A stretch of 64,000 nt of DNA from Streptococcus sp. 263_SSPC (lineage in GTDB: Bacteria > Bacillota > Bacilli > Lactobacillales > Aerococcaceae), in the NCBI RefSeq assembly GCF_001071995.1, contig NZ_JVNU01000027.1, forward strand, positions 89,343-153,342, given 5' to 3'. The notes beneath the pieces are model-generated. The model was not told the origin of the DNA. It saw only the letters and a program-made list of their open reading frames with translations, and did not search any database. This document shows positions 1-8,277 of this stretch, piece by piece; position 1 is the first letter of the stretch, and the number at the start of each line of letters is the position of its first letter. Position numbers and translations under genes: made by a program.

Positions 1-250
1 TCTTTGGTCCAATACCAGAAACGCTAATTAAACGTTGGAATAATTCGCGTTCTTCGCTTGAGATAAATCCATATAATGTAATGGAATCTTCACGAACCAC
101 TTGTTGCACTAATACTTTAATTTGTTTTTTTAGAGAATCTTGTAGGCGGTATGGGTTGGCAAAGACCACTTGATACCCTACGCCATGCACATCGACAACA
201 ATGGCTGTTGGTAAGATATGCGCTAACTCTCCATTTAAATATTCATACAT
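1..250 (-). CDS. ruvA: Holliday junction branch migration protein RuvA, N-terminal part (partial)
   Basis: RuvA binds four-way DNA junctions and loads the RuvB helicase in recombinational repair. Reading the minus strand from an ATG at 250 gives an 83-residue N-terminus that begins [12 protein letters not shown], contains [10 protein letters not shown] and ANPYRLQ, and runs into SVSGIGPK at the window edge. That last stretch is the first helix-hairpin-helix motif of RuvA domain II. An AAGGAG ribosome site lies about 9 nt before the start. The rest of the gene is outside the window, so nothing can be said of its C-terminus or of ruvB. Confidence 0.93.
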   Translation of the reverse strand, partial: MYEYLNGELAHILPTAIVVDVHGVGYQVVFANPYRLQDSLKKQIKVLVQQVVREDSITLYGFISSEERELFQRLISVSGIGPK

Positions 251-334
251 GAATGATGCTCCTTTTTTGTCTATATCAGAACAATTTTAGCATAACAAGA
301 AGGTCTAGGGCAAATGTCTGTTCGTATATTGTTC

Positions 335-370
335 AAAAAAGCAGCCCCTTTTCGAAAGAGACTGCTTTTC
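335..370 (-). terminator. Rho-independent terminator after the FMN reductase gene
   Basis: On the minus strand an AAAAGCAG arm pairs with CTGCTTTT across a partly paired middle, followed by a T tract. It lies just beyond the stop of the reductase gene and before ruvA. Confidence 0.7.
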
Positions 371-392
371 AAAGTTAAGTTTTTAGTTTTCA

Positions 393-932
393 TTATGCAT
401 TTAATAATGCTTCTGCTTGTTTTTCAAGTCCTGCTACTACTTCTTCGCTTAATGTAACAACGCCTGTTCCCCAAGCTTCAGGATTAATTGTAGCAGATGT
501 GAAATCACCAACTACTTGCATACGGATGAATGATAATAATGCGTTATAAGCCGCAAATAACGGTTCATGTCCTGCATTTGCCATTGCTGATACAGTTACA
601 ACTTTATCTTGTAAAATAGATGGTCCATGTGTATCTGATAAATCTAACGCACGGCTCATCCAGTCTAATAAGTTCTTCACTGTTCCAGGAATTGCGAAGT
701 TATACGCTGGCGAGAAGATCCATACAGCATCTGCTTTACCGAATGCGTCTCTTGCTGCTTGTACTTCAGGTAATACTGGAGTTTCTAAGTCTTGGTTCAT
801 TAATGGAAGGTTTGAGTAATCTAAGTAAGTGACTGTTGCTTTTCCTTCTAAAATACGTTCCGCTTTTTCAGCCATTTGGTGGTTGAAGCTACCTTTACGT
901 AAGCTACCTACAACAAATAAAATGTTTTTCAT
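393..932 (-). CDS. NADPH-dependent FMN reductase family protein (flavodoxin-like quinone/chromate/azo reductase type)
   Basis: A 179-residue single-domain protein of the FMN_red family, which uses NAD(P)H and bound FMN to reduce quinones, azo dyes or metal oxyanions. The N-terminal GSLRKGSFN loop is the FMN phosphate-binding signature of the ChrR/YieF type. SPAYNFAIPGTVKNLLDW is the second conserved FMN-contact segment. The start at 932 is preferred over the in-frame ATG at 938 because AGAGGA lies 8 nt before the former and only 2 nt before the latter. It stands alone with its own terminator. The physiological substrate cannot be read from sequence; a general cytoplasmic redox or detoxification role is the family expectation. 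Confidence 0.85.
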   Translation of the reverse strand: MKNILFVVGSLRKGSFNHQMAEKAERILEGKATVTYLDYSNLPLMNQDLETPVLPEVQAARDAFGKADAVWIFSPAYNFAIPGTVKNLLDWMSRALDLSDTHGPSILQDKVVTVSAMANAGHEPLFAAYNALLSFIRMQVVGDFTSATINPEAWGTGVVTLSEEVVAGLEKQAEALLNA

Positions 933-1180
933 ATTCATATCCTCTTTTCATCTTTTTCAGCCAAGAAAGTGACGTCTTCTCTCTTGGAACTGTCATTAGA
1001 TTATCATCACTTAAACGTTAAAGCAATTTATCTGCTCACAAAAAAATTTTATTCTACTTTAATAAAAAAGTCCTACAATCGTTGATATTACAATGTTCTA
1101 AAAGCAAAAATAAATAAATCATTATAATGTATACGTTATAATGATAAAAATTTTGAGTAAAATAGAATTCCAAAAGTTTG

Positions 1181-1314
1181 GTTGACTTTGCCATCGCAGG
1201 CCCAAAACTTCGCACTGAGAAGTTTTGCTTCCCAGAATATCCGGACTCGTCCCTCTCGCACCTAATCAGCCTATATAAATTGAAAAACGACTCACTAGGA
1301 GTCGTTTTTTTGTA
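1181..1314 (+). repeat. Degenerate family B structured repeat (copy B0), tandem to B1
   Basis: The unit opens with GTTGACTTTGCCATCGCAG, nearly the same 19 bases that open the next unit at 1315 (three mismatches). It holds a perfect 8-bp hairpin (AAAACTTC/GAAGTTTT, 1204-1226), then CTAATCAGCCT, then a GACTC/GAGTC hairpin with a T tract at 1283-1311. The order CTAATNAGCCT followed by a GACTC terminator hairpin matches the 3' halves of B1 and B2. Together with B1 it fills most of the 933-1482 gap. I see no gene in 933-1180, which is AT-rich. Confidence 0.5.
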
Positions 1315-1356
1315 GTTGAGTTCGCCATCGCAGAAATCGCGAAGTCTCGCATCGCT

Positions 1357-1483
1357 CAGTAGCTTATTGATGTTCTTTTCATCACTCGTGATTCAAGAAC
1401 ATCTAATAAGCCTTGAGGGGGAAAGACGACGAAGCAAAAATGACTCGCACTGCGAGTCATTTTTTGTCTTCTGTCTTTCTCCC
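1357..1483 (+). repeat. Family B structured repeat, copy B1
   Basis: A 127-nt unit from CAGTAGCTTATT to CTTTCTCCC, of the same length and layout as copy B2 at 24589-24715. It has a long hairpin (GCTTATT and GATGTTC pairing with GAACATC and AATAAGC, capped by ATCACTCGTGAT). A second stem, GGGGGAAAGAC with GTCTTTCTCCC, encloses a terminator-like hairpin. Stem bases differ between B1 and B2 in a compensatory way. It ends on the last codon region of pta, so it also forms the 3' end of the pta transcript. Confidence 0.75.
1434..1467. terminator. Bidirectional terminator hairpin within repeat B1 (pta terminator)
   Basis: AATGACTCGCACTGCGAGTCATT forms a near-perfect stem with a T tract on both strands. 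On the minus strand it lies about 16 nt past the pta stop codon, so it probably terminates pta. Confidence 0.75.
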
Positions 1484-2472
1484 TAGTTTTCCATCAATGC
1501 TTGGTTAGCTGTAATAATCGCTAATTTGTAGACGTCTTCTTCGTTACATCCACGTGATAAGTCAGAGATTGGTTTGTTTAATCCTTGTAGGATTGGCCCG
1601 ATTGCTTCGAAGTTACCGAAACGTTGTGCAATTTTGTATCCGATGTTTCCTGATTGGATTTCTGGGAATACGAATACTGTTGCTTGTCCAGCTACTGGTG
1701 AGTCTGGAGCTTTTTGTTTACCAACGCTTGGTACGAAGGCAGCATCGAATTGTAATTCTCCATCGATGTTGTAGTTTGGAGCTAATTCTTGAGCTATTTT
1801 AGTTGCTTCAGCTACTTTTAATGCTTCTTCAGATTTAGCAGAACCTTTTGTGGAGAAACTTAACATTGCAACGTTTGGTTCGATACCGAATAATTCAGCT
1901 GTTTTAGCAGATTCAACTGCGATTTCAGCTAATTCTTGTGCGTTAGGGTTGATGTTGATTGCGCAGTCTGAGAATAAGTATTTCTTAGATTTGTCGCTGT
2001 TGATCATGATGAACGCACCACTTGTACGAGAGACACCTGGTTTTGTTTTGATGATTTGTAATGCTGGACGTACAGTGTCCCCTGTTGAGTGAACCGCACC
2101 AGATACTAAACCGTCTGCTAAGCCCATGTATACCATCATTGTTCCGAAGTAAGTTACGTCACGTAATAATTTTTGAGCATCTTCTTCAGATACTTTACCG
2201 TTACGACGTGCTACAAAGCTTGCTACCATTTCTGCATATTTATCGTCTGCATAAGTTTCAGGATCGATAATTTCTAAATGAGAAATGTTAAATCCACGAG
2301 CATTTGCTACTTCGTTAATTTGGTCTACATTCCCAAGTAAGATTGGTTTGCAAAGTCCATCTGCTAATAAACGAACAGCTGCACCAATAATTCTTGGTTC
2401 ATCTCCTTCTGGAAATACGATTTTAACGTCTTTCCCTTTCACTTTAAGTGATAATTCTTCAAATAATTCCAC
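1483..2472 (-). CDS. pta: Phosphate acetyltransferase
   Basis: Interconverts acetyl-CoA plus phosphate and acetyl phosphate plus CoA in the cytoplasm. The 329 residues match the short, single-domain Pta/EutD family (PTA_PTB fold). Conserved stretches include VFPEGDEPRI near the N-terminus, GLVSGAVHSTGDTVRPALQ mid-protein and FVFPEIQSGNIGYKIAQR near residue 265. The start is a GTG at 2472 with GGAGGG 7 nt upstream. The gene is monocistronic, ending in the hairpin of repeat B1. With the phosphoketolase at 25302-27671, which makes acetyl phosphate, Pta would either drain acetyl phosphate to acetyl-CoA or work with acetate kinase (not in this window). Confidence 0.96.
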   Translation of the reverse strand: MELFEELSLKVKGKDVKIVFPEGDEPRIIGAAVRLLADGLCKPILLGNVDQINEVANARGFNISHLEIIDPETYADDKYAEMVASFVARRNGKVSEEDAQKLLRDVTYFGTMMVYMGLADGLVSGAVHSTGDTVRPALQIIKTKPGVSRTSGAFIMINSDKSKKYLFSDCAININPNAQELAEIAVESAKTAELFGIEPNVAMLSFSTKGSAKSEEALKVAEATKIAQELAPNYNIDGELQFDAAFVPSVGKQKAPDSPVAGQATVFVFPEIQSGNIGYKIAQRFGNFEAIGPILQGLNKPISDLSRGCNEEDVYKLAIITANQALMEN

Positions 2473-2681
2473 GGATATCCCTCCAAAAATTTGTTATCTT
2501 AATAATACACTAAATACTTTTAAAAAAACAGTACAATGTTAAAACAATCATCAAAAAAACAGCTGTACTAATTTGTAAGCAATATGAAAATAGTACAGTT
2601 TCATTTCATAAAAATTTCTACTTAGCAAAACACCGCTAGTATGCTATACTTAGAGAGTATTTTAGTAAGGAGGAAGGCTTT

Positions 2682-3452
2682 GTGCGATCATATGCAAAAA
2701 AATTAATGGATACCGCTATTCTTGCTGGTCAAATCATGCTCGAATGCAATGCGGAATCGTATCGCGTGGAAGAAACGATGAACTATATTCTCTCCACATC
2801 TAACTTTGAAACTTGCGAAGCCTTCGCAATGGCGACTGGAATCTTTGCAACGCTCGATGATGACTGCATCGATTCTATTACAGAAATCCGCCGTGTTCCA
2901 AATCGAGACACAAACTTAAACCGTATTTATAAAGTCAACGCAATCTCTCGTCAATTAGTGACAAAAGAAATTGACCTCGATACAGCTTATCAACGATTAC
3001 AAGATTTAAAAGAATCCGAATATCCACAGTGGTTAAAAGACTTAGGCCTTATTCTGATGTGTGGGTTCTACGCTGCTCTATTTGGAGCAACGCCAATTGA
3101 ACTCGTCATTGCATCAGTAGCAGCGATTATCATGCCATTTGTTTATAAGTTAGATCCGAAATTTAAATTAGGAACATTCGTGTTGAACCTCATCTCGATT
3201 ATTCCAGCGATTGTCATTATTATTTTGATTCAGAAACATTTCGTTCCGGACGCTCGAATCGGTATCTCCATTGTAGGATTAATCATGCCGGCCGTTCCTG
3301 GAACCGCCATTACAAATGCCATTCGCGATACATTACGCGGAGACTACAACTCAGGAGCAGCTCGGGCAATTGAAGCGTTTGTGACGGCTCTTTCCGTCGC
3401 AATTGCTGTTGCTTTGGGACTCGTCTTAGCAGGAGGTGCAAACCCCTTATGA
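2682..3452 (+). CDS. Threonine/serine exporter, N-terminal subunit (ThrE family)
   Basis: A 256-residue protein of the ThrE N-terminal domain family. In many Firmicutes the ThrE exporter is split into two proteins; this is the larger one. A soluble segment with CNAESYRVEETMNYIL (residues 21-36) and FAMATGIFATLDD leads into about five membrane helices from residue 115 on. The start is a GTG at 2682, set by AAGGAGG 8 nt upstream. The stop overlaps the start of the partner gene by four bases (ATGA), a sign of translational coupling. Export of serine/threonine-like solutes is the family assignment; the actual substrate here is unknown. Confidence 0.85.
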   Translation: MRSYAKKLMDTAILAGQIMLECNAESYRVEETMNYILSTSNFETCEAFAMATGIFATLDDDCIDSITEIRRVPNRDTNLNRIYKVNAISRQLVTKEIDLDTAYQRLQDLKESEYPQWLKDLGLILMCGFYAALFGATPIELVIASVAAIIMPFVYKLDPKFKLGTFVLNLISIIPAIVIIILIQKHFVPDARIGISIVGLIMPAVPGTAITNAIRDTLRGDYNSGAARAIEAFVTALSVAIAVALGLVLAGGANPL

Positions 3453-3892
3453 TTTATCAAGTGATTAGTGCTCTCATCGCTGTCTACTTCAGTTGTATTG
3501 TTTTTGAAGCACCAAAACGACTCCTCATTCATATTTCGATTATTGGAGGCATTGGTTGGTTTCTATATCTCTTCTTCTTGGACAGCTCTGGATTACAACT
3601 AGCTACTTACTATAGCGGCCTTACAATTGCATTTTTATCGCACTTAGCAGCACGCTATTTTAAAGCTCCCGTAACGGTATTCTTTATCCCTGGATTTTTC
3701 CCACTCGTTCCTGGTGCAGGCATGTATCGTACCGTATATGCCTTCTTTGTAGGAGATGTTGAAAAAGGAAAATTCTTCTTCGGTCAAACAATGATTACCG
3801 CCGGGATGATTGCACTCGCTATCTTTACGGTCGATTCGATTTTCCGTCTGTATTCGCATTGGCAATCTTCACGCCGTCAATCAGCAAACTAA
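3449..3892 (+). CDS. Threonine/serine exporter, C-terminal subunit (ThrE_2 family)
   Basis: A 147-residue membrane protein with four to five predicted hydrophobic helices, matching the second half of ThrE-type exporters. The conserved FFIPGFFPLVPGAGMYRTVYAF stretch lies around residues 78-99 (described here in outline only). It overlaps the upstream subunit by four bases and is followed at once by a terminator, so the two genes form a complete two-gene operon on the plus strand, opposite to most of the window. Confidence 0.85.
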   Translation: MIYQVISALIAVYFSCIVFEAPKRLLIHISIIGGIGWFLYLFFLDSSGLQLATYYSGLTIAFLSHLAARYFKAPVTVFFIPGFFPLVPGAGMYRTVYAFFVGDVEKGKFFFGQTMITAGMIALAIFTVDSIFRLYSHWQSSRRQSAN

Positions 3893-3907
3893 ATAAATGA
3901 ACTCGAA

Positions 3908-3938
3908 ACTGCCAAAGATTTTCTTTGGTGGTTTTTTT
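3908..3938 (+). terminator. Terminator of the ThrE-type operon
   Basis: CCAAAG pairs with CTTTGG across a short loop and is followed by a run of seven T on the plus strand, directly after the second exporter gene. Confidence 0.8.
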
Positions 3939-3988
3939 ATACTTAAATCGAAGGTTTTGAGATTAAATTCATTGCTATTAAAAACTTT

Positions 3989-4166
3989 AGATTCCGTCCC
4001 TTTGGGATATCTTCATGGTAGGGATAAGAGCTGTACCGGTTCGAGCCGAAGTTTCTCACCTACTGAGCCTCAATGAGTCTCTACGGAATAAATTCCTAGA
4101 GTCTCATATTCGCATCAGTTACCTCTCGCTCTTACTCCTACCATAGAATCCTAAGGGACTCCATCT
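3989..4166 (+). repeat. Family A structured repeat, copy A1
   Basis: A 178-nt element with about 40-nt self-complementary ends (AGATTCCGTCCCTT with AAGGGACTCCATCT, ATGGTAGG with CCTACCAT, TAAGAGC with GCTCTTA). Between them lies a conserved core: GTACCGGTTCGAGCC, CTCACC, GAGCCTCAA, then a hairpin closing on GGAATAAATTCC, then ATTCGCAT. Copies A2 and A3 carry the same core on the opposite strand, with entirely different but again self-complementary arms. It lies in a 445-bp gap (3893-4335); 4167-4335 holds no other feature I can support. Confidence 0.8.
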
Positions 4167-4335
4167 TCTTTCATAGAATCGGTTTTCTCTAAACCTTCTG
4201 AGTAGACCAAAAAATATTGTATTTTTATTATTTAAATCTGCTGCTATGATGAAGATTGCTACTGCTCATTTAATTTAAGATTATGTAACTTCGTATGGAC
4301 AGATAGCGGGTTCTGTGGTTCAATAAATGTATCAG

Positions 4336-4409
<74 letters not shown>

Positions 4410-4412
4410 CTA

Positions 4413-4447
4413 GAAAAAAATCCACTGGTTCAACCAGTGGATTTTTT
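4413..4447. terminator. Bidirectional terminator between tRNA-Arg and the esterase gene
   Basis: ATCCACTGG pairs perfectly with CCAGTGGAT around a 4-nt loop, with A and T tracts on either side, so it can end transcription from both converging genes. Confidence 0.85.
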
Positions 4448-4452
4448 GTTGA

Positions 4453-5160
4453 TTATTTACAATTCTCTTCTACCCATTCAACAGCACGTTCGACACGTCT
4501 AGAGATATTATTTCCATGATTTCCCTCTTCCAACGTAAACTGGAAATCACCTGCTTGAAATTTCGACTCAATCCAGTCTTTTAATGCTAGCGTATTTAGA
4601 GTTTGGTCTGCTGTTAAATTCTTCGCAGTCGTTCCTTCTTGATCCCCCACACTCATGTACAATTTTGGATGAGCAGCTTTAAAGGGATGTTCTTTTAAAT
4701 AGTCCAGAAAACCCGGATACCAAAGCGAAGAAGAACAACTAAGGACAGTTCCGAAAAAATCAGTGTTCACCGCTGCATACAGGCTGAATAATCCACCTAG
4801 CGAATAACCACCCATAACTCTCTTTTCTGTGCTTGAAGCAAAACCATATTCACTCTCACAAAATGGAATCACATGCGTCGTGATAAAAGAAAGATGTTCT
4901 TCCGCTTTTCCCCCGAAATCTATCGGCATGGTTTCAGACGCCTGGAGAGGCCAAGGTGTATAATCGGCTGTTCTATTATTAGAAGCTATGAGTACAAAAT
5001 TGAGCGCTGCTTGATGATTGGTAATCCAATGATTGAAGGCTTCTTCAAATTGATCCCCATCTAAAAAATAAATGGTCGTAGCGTTTTGGACGTTGGAACG
5101 ATAAATATATAATTTTACTCCACAAATTTCTTGTAAGAGCCATACATAATTTTTAACCAT
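4453..5160 (-). CDS. Putative esterase of the enterochelin esterase/Esterase D family
   Basis: A 235-residue alpha/beta hydrolase of the Esterase_D (PF00756-like) group. The nucleophile elbow is GGYSLGG (GxSxG). A glutamate- or aspartate-bearing region precedes EEGNHGNN near the C-terminus, whose His is the likely catalytic base. There is no signal peptide, so it is predicted to be cytoplasmic. The family includes S-formylglutathione hydrolases and Fes/IroE siderophore esterases, but nothing nearby points to siderophore use. The substrate is unknown. It is monocistronic with a terminator directly downstream. Confidence 0.8.
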   Translation of the reverse strand: MVKNYVWLLQEICGVKLYIYRSNVQNATTIYFLDGDQFEEAFNHWITNHQAALNFVLIASNNRTADYTPWPLQASETMPIDFGGKAEEHLSFITTHVIPFCESEYGFASSTEKRVMGGYSLGGLFSLYAAVNTDFFGTVLSCSSSLWYPGFLDYLKEHPFKAAHPKLYMSVGDQEGTTAKNLTADQTLNTLALKDWIESKFQAGDFQFTLEEGNHGNNISRRVERAVEWVEENCK

Positions 5161-5278
5161 GGTGCTTTCCTTTCTACTGCTTATTCTCCACTATTTTAAC
5201 AGTTTTCCTAGCGCTTGATAAGCCCAAATTAAAAGACGACAGAGATAAACACTGACGTCTAATATTTGTTAAATAAAT

Positions 5279-6283
5279 TTAACGGACAATCTGTCCTGAT
5301 TTTTGATTCATAAATTCAAAGACTTCTTCTTCATTGAATGGGTTCCAGTCACCAAAGACGGTATGTTTTAAGACAGAACTTGCAGTTCCAAAGTCGACTA
5401 TTTGTTGGCTGTCCCAACCTTTTAGAACGCCGTTTAAAATCCCAGCTGCGAAAGCATCGCCTCCACCAACTCGGTCGATAATTGGATTAATATCATAGAG
5501 TTTTGATTCTACAAATACTCCATCTTCACCTACAAAGAATCCTTGTAATTCATTATGGTTCGTTGAAAATACATTGCGTTTTGTTGAATACAACACTTTA
5601 ATATTTGGATATTTTGCTTGAACTCGCTTGTAAATCTCTTCTAGTGAAATATCTTCGTCTTCTGATACTACTTTCAAGAAATGAATCGCATCTAATCTAC
5701 CAGCAGAAAGAATATCCACATATGACAAGATTTGTTGGAAACAAGAATAAGCTTCCTCATAACTCCATAACTTACTACGATAGTTCATATCAAAACTGAC
5801 ACGACATCCGTATTCTTTTGCTTTACGAACGACTTCAACAGTCCATTCTTGCCATTTTTTCGAAAGTGCTGGTAAAATCCCCGAGATATGCAATAAATCG
5901 ACACCTTTAAAGATTTCATCCAAATCCCAGCAGAGGGTTTCTAGCACTGAAATACTAGAATATAATCGATCATATGTAACACGAGTAGCACGCCCTGCAT
6001 TCCCCTGTTCTAAAAAGTATGTTCCTAATCTTCCATATTCTGTCGCTACTAAATTCGTATTGATTCCATTCATCCGTAATCTTGAACTTACAGCATCGTT
6101 TAAAGGATTATCTTGTGGTAGAACCGTTGCAACAGAAACATCATGGCCAAAGTGCGCTAAGGAAATCCCTACATTTGCTTCAGCTCCACCATAGCAGACT
6201 CTAAACTCTTTTGCACTCTTTAATCGTACATCATCTGCGGTCGATAATCTTAACAAAATTTCACCAAGAGTTATAACTTTCAT
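5279..6283 (-). CDS. kdgK: 2-keto-3-deoxygluconate kinase (PfkB family)
   Basis: Phosphorylates 2-keto-3-deoxygluconate (KDG) to KDPG. The 334 residues carry the PfkB signature VGGGDAFAAGILNG near residue 273, whose Asp is the catalytic base. The N-terminal substrate region reads YGGAEANVGISLAHFG. The start at 6283 (MKVITLGEILLRLS) is preferred over an upstream in-frame ATG at 6337, because homologues begin here and GGAGAAG lies upstream. It is the last gene of the hexuronate cluster; with UxaC, UxuA, UxuB and KdgA in the same cluster, KDG kinase is a much better call than ribokinase or fructokinase. Confidence 0.92.
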   Translation of the reverse strand: MKVITLGEILLRLSTADDVRLKSAKEFRVCYGGAEANVGISLAHFGHDVSVATVLPQDNPLNDAVSSRLRMNGINTNLVATEYGRLGTYFLEQGNAGRATRVTYDRLYSSISVLETLCWDLDEIFKGVDLLHISGILPALSKKWQEWTVEVVRKAKEYGCRVSFDMNYRSKLWSYEEAYSCFQQILSYVDILSAGRLDAIHFLKVVSEDEDISLEEIYKRVQAKYPNIKVLYSTKRNVFSTNHNELQGFFVGEDGVFVESKLYDINPIIDRVGGGDAFAAGILNGVLKGWDSQQIVDFGTASSVLKHTVFGDWNPFNEEEVFEFMNQKSGQIVR

Positions 6284-6361
6284 CTCTGTATCTCTTCTCC
6301 AATTTTTCAATGATAGATAAAGAATCGAAGCTTTCACTCCGATTCTTCTTATATTCTTAAA

Positions 6362-7201
6362 TTATACTCCAGAATAGGCTGCAAAACCACCATCAATTGG
6401 TAAAACAACGCCATTTACAAAGCTTGAAAGAGTTGAATCAGCTAAGAAGAATACTCCCCCTACTAATTCATTTGATTCACCAAAGCGTCCCATTGGTGTA
6501 TTACGTAAAATTTTATCCGCACGTGGAGTTGGATTACCATGTTCATCAAATAGTAATCGCTCATTTTGAGCTGTCACTAAGAATCCTGGTGCAATTGCAT
6601 TACAACGAATTCCCACTTTAGAGAAGTGAACCGCTAACCATTGAGTAAAGTTACTAATGGCTGCTTTCGCCCCCGAGTATGCTGGAATTTTTGTTAAAGG
6701 AGTGAAAGCATTCATACTAGAAATATTGATGATGTTCGCTCCTTCTTTTCCAACCATATCTTGTGCAAAGACTTGTGTTGGTAATAATGTACCTAAATAG
6801 TTTAAGTTGAATACAAATTCAATTCCCGCTTTATCTAAGTCAAAGAATGTTTTTGTCTCCGCACTTAATCCTACTTCATGAAATTCATTATCTGTTGTCG
6901 CACGAGGGTTATTTCCTCCAGCACCGTTTACTAAAACATCTACTGTACCAAGATCATTATTCACGGCTTCGCGAACAGCTTCTAATGATTCTTTTTCAAG
7001 TACGTTTGCTTTATATGCTTTTGCGATACCGCCCTCAGCAATAATTTCATCTGCAAATTTTTGTGCAGCTTCTTCATTTAAATCTAGTAAAGCTACCTTT
7101 GCACCTTGTTTACCAAAGTTCTTTGCGAGTTCTCCGCAAATCACTCCGCCGGCACCTGTAATTACTACGACTTTATTTGTAAAATCAAAAAATTGTGTCA
7201 T
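6362..7201 (-). CDS. uxuB: D-mannonate oxidoreductase / fructuronate reductase (short-chain dehydrogenase type)
   Basis: Interconverts D-fructuronate and D-mannonate with NAD(H). This is the short-chain dehydrogenase form (279 residues), not the longer E. coli UxuB type. The nucleotide-binding loop is TGAGGVICG (from residue 15), NGAGG follows near residue 92, and the catalytic triad is Ser161/162, Tyr175 and Lys179 (YSGAK). The start at 7201 has GGAG 7 nt upstream. It sits between uxuA and kdgK, exactly its place in the pathway. The reaction is inferred from context, since SDR sequence alone does not fix substrate. Confidence 0.88.
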   Translation of the reverse strand: MTQFFDFTNKVVVITGAGGVICGELAKNFGKQGAKVALLDLNEEAAQKFADEIIAEGGIAKAYKANVLEKESLEAVREAVNNDLGTVDVLVNGAGGNNPRATTDNEFHEVGLSAETKTFFDLDKAGIEFVFNLNYLGTLLPTQVFAQDMVGKEGANIINISSMNAFTPLTKIPAYSGAKAAISNFTQWLAVHFSKVGIRCNAIAPGFLVTAQNERLLFDEHGNPTPRADKILRNTPMGRFGESNELVGGVFFLADSTLSSFVNGVVLPIDGGFAAYSGV

Positions 7202-7211
7202 GGGTTTTCTC

Positions 7212-8264
7212 CTATTGTTTTGCATTTTTTGCTACTGCTTCAGCTAATCCATGAAGGTAAGTAGCTCCTAGAGCACGGTCAAATAATCCATATCCTGGGC
7301 GACCTGTTTCTCCCCAAATCATACGGCCATGATCTGGACGGATTGGTCCTTCCCAATTTGCATCATGAAGAGCTTTAACCACTTCATACATATCAATTGA
7401 ACCGTATTCTGTTGGGTGTGCTGATTCTTCAAATGATTTACCTTTTCCTGTTAAGCGAATGTTACGAGCATGCATAAAGTTTACACGATTACGTTTCAAC
7501 ATTTCTTTTAACATTTCAACAGCATCATTGTTTGGATCAGAAGCATATGATCCTACACAAACGGTTACCCCATTATTTGGGCTATCATATAATTCCACAA
7601 ATCTTACAAGGTTTTCTTTGCAAGTAATGATACGAGGTAATCCAAAGATGCTATAAGGTGGGTCATCAGGATGGATTGCCATTTTCACACCAGCTTCTTC
7701 TGCTGCTGGAATAACACGTTTAATGAAGTACTCTAAATGTTCCCAAAGTTTTTCTTCGTCTACTTTAGAATACTCATCCATGATAGCTTTCATTTCATCT
7801 TTTGTATAACTTGAATCCCAACCTGGCAGAGATAATTCCCCTTTTACAGGGTCCATTTTCTTAGCCACTTCTTCATCGAAGATTAATGCATTAGACCCAT
7901 CTGGAAGATCATATGCTAAATCAGTTCGTGTCCAGTCAAATACTGGCATGAAGTTATAACATACAATGTTAACACCTTCAGCTCCTAAGTTTTTGATAGT
8001 TTGAATATAGTTATCAATCAAATGATCTCTTGTTGGTTTTCCAAGTTTAATATCTTCATGAACTGGAACACTTTCAATGACAGACAATTTTAATCCTGAA
8101 GCTTCAACGTCTTGTTTTAATTGACGAATACGTTCACGACTCCATACTTCCCCAACTGGCACATCATAAATTGCTGTTACAATACCTTTCATACCAGGGA
8201 TTTGTCTAATATTCTCTAGAGTTACCTGATCATCATGTCCATACCAACGGAATGTCATTTCCAT
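7212..8264 (-). CDS. uxuA: Mannonate dehydratase
   Basis: Dehydrates D-mannonate to 2-keto-3-deoxygluconate. The 350-residue TIM-barrel protein opens with the family-typical MEMTFRWYGHDD. It contains MAIHPDDPPYSIFGLPRI and VCVGSYASDPNND, which carry metal-binding residues, and RPDHGRMIWGE near the C-terminus. AGGAGG lies 6-7 nt before the start. It follows uxaC by 13 bp in the same operon. Confidence 0.96.
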   Translation of the reverse strand: MEMTFRWYGHDDQVTLENIRQIPGMKGIVTAIYDVPVGEVWSRERIRQLKQDVEASGLKLSVIESVPVHEDIKLGKPTRDHLIDNYIQTIKNLGAEGVNIVCYNFMPVFDWTRTDLAYDLPDGSNALIFDEEVAKKMDPVKGELSLPGWDSSYTKDEMKAIMDEYSKVDEEKLWEHLEYFIKRVIPAAEEAGVKMAIHPDDPPYSIFGLPRIITCKENLVRFVELYDSPNNGVTVCVGSYASDPNNDAVEMLKEMLKRNRVNFMHARNIRLTGKGKSFEESAHPTEYGSIDMYEVVKALHDANWEGPIRPDHGRMIWGETGRPGYGLFDRALGATYLHGLAEAVAKNAKQ

Positions 8265-8277
8265 TTTTATTCCTCCT

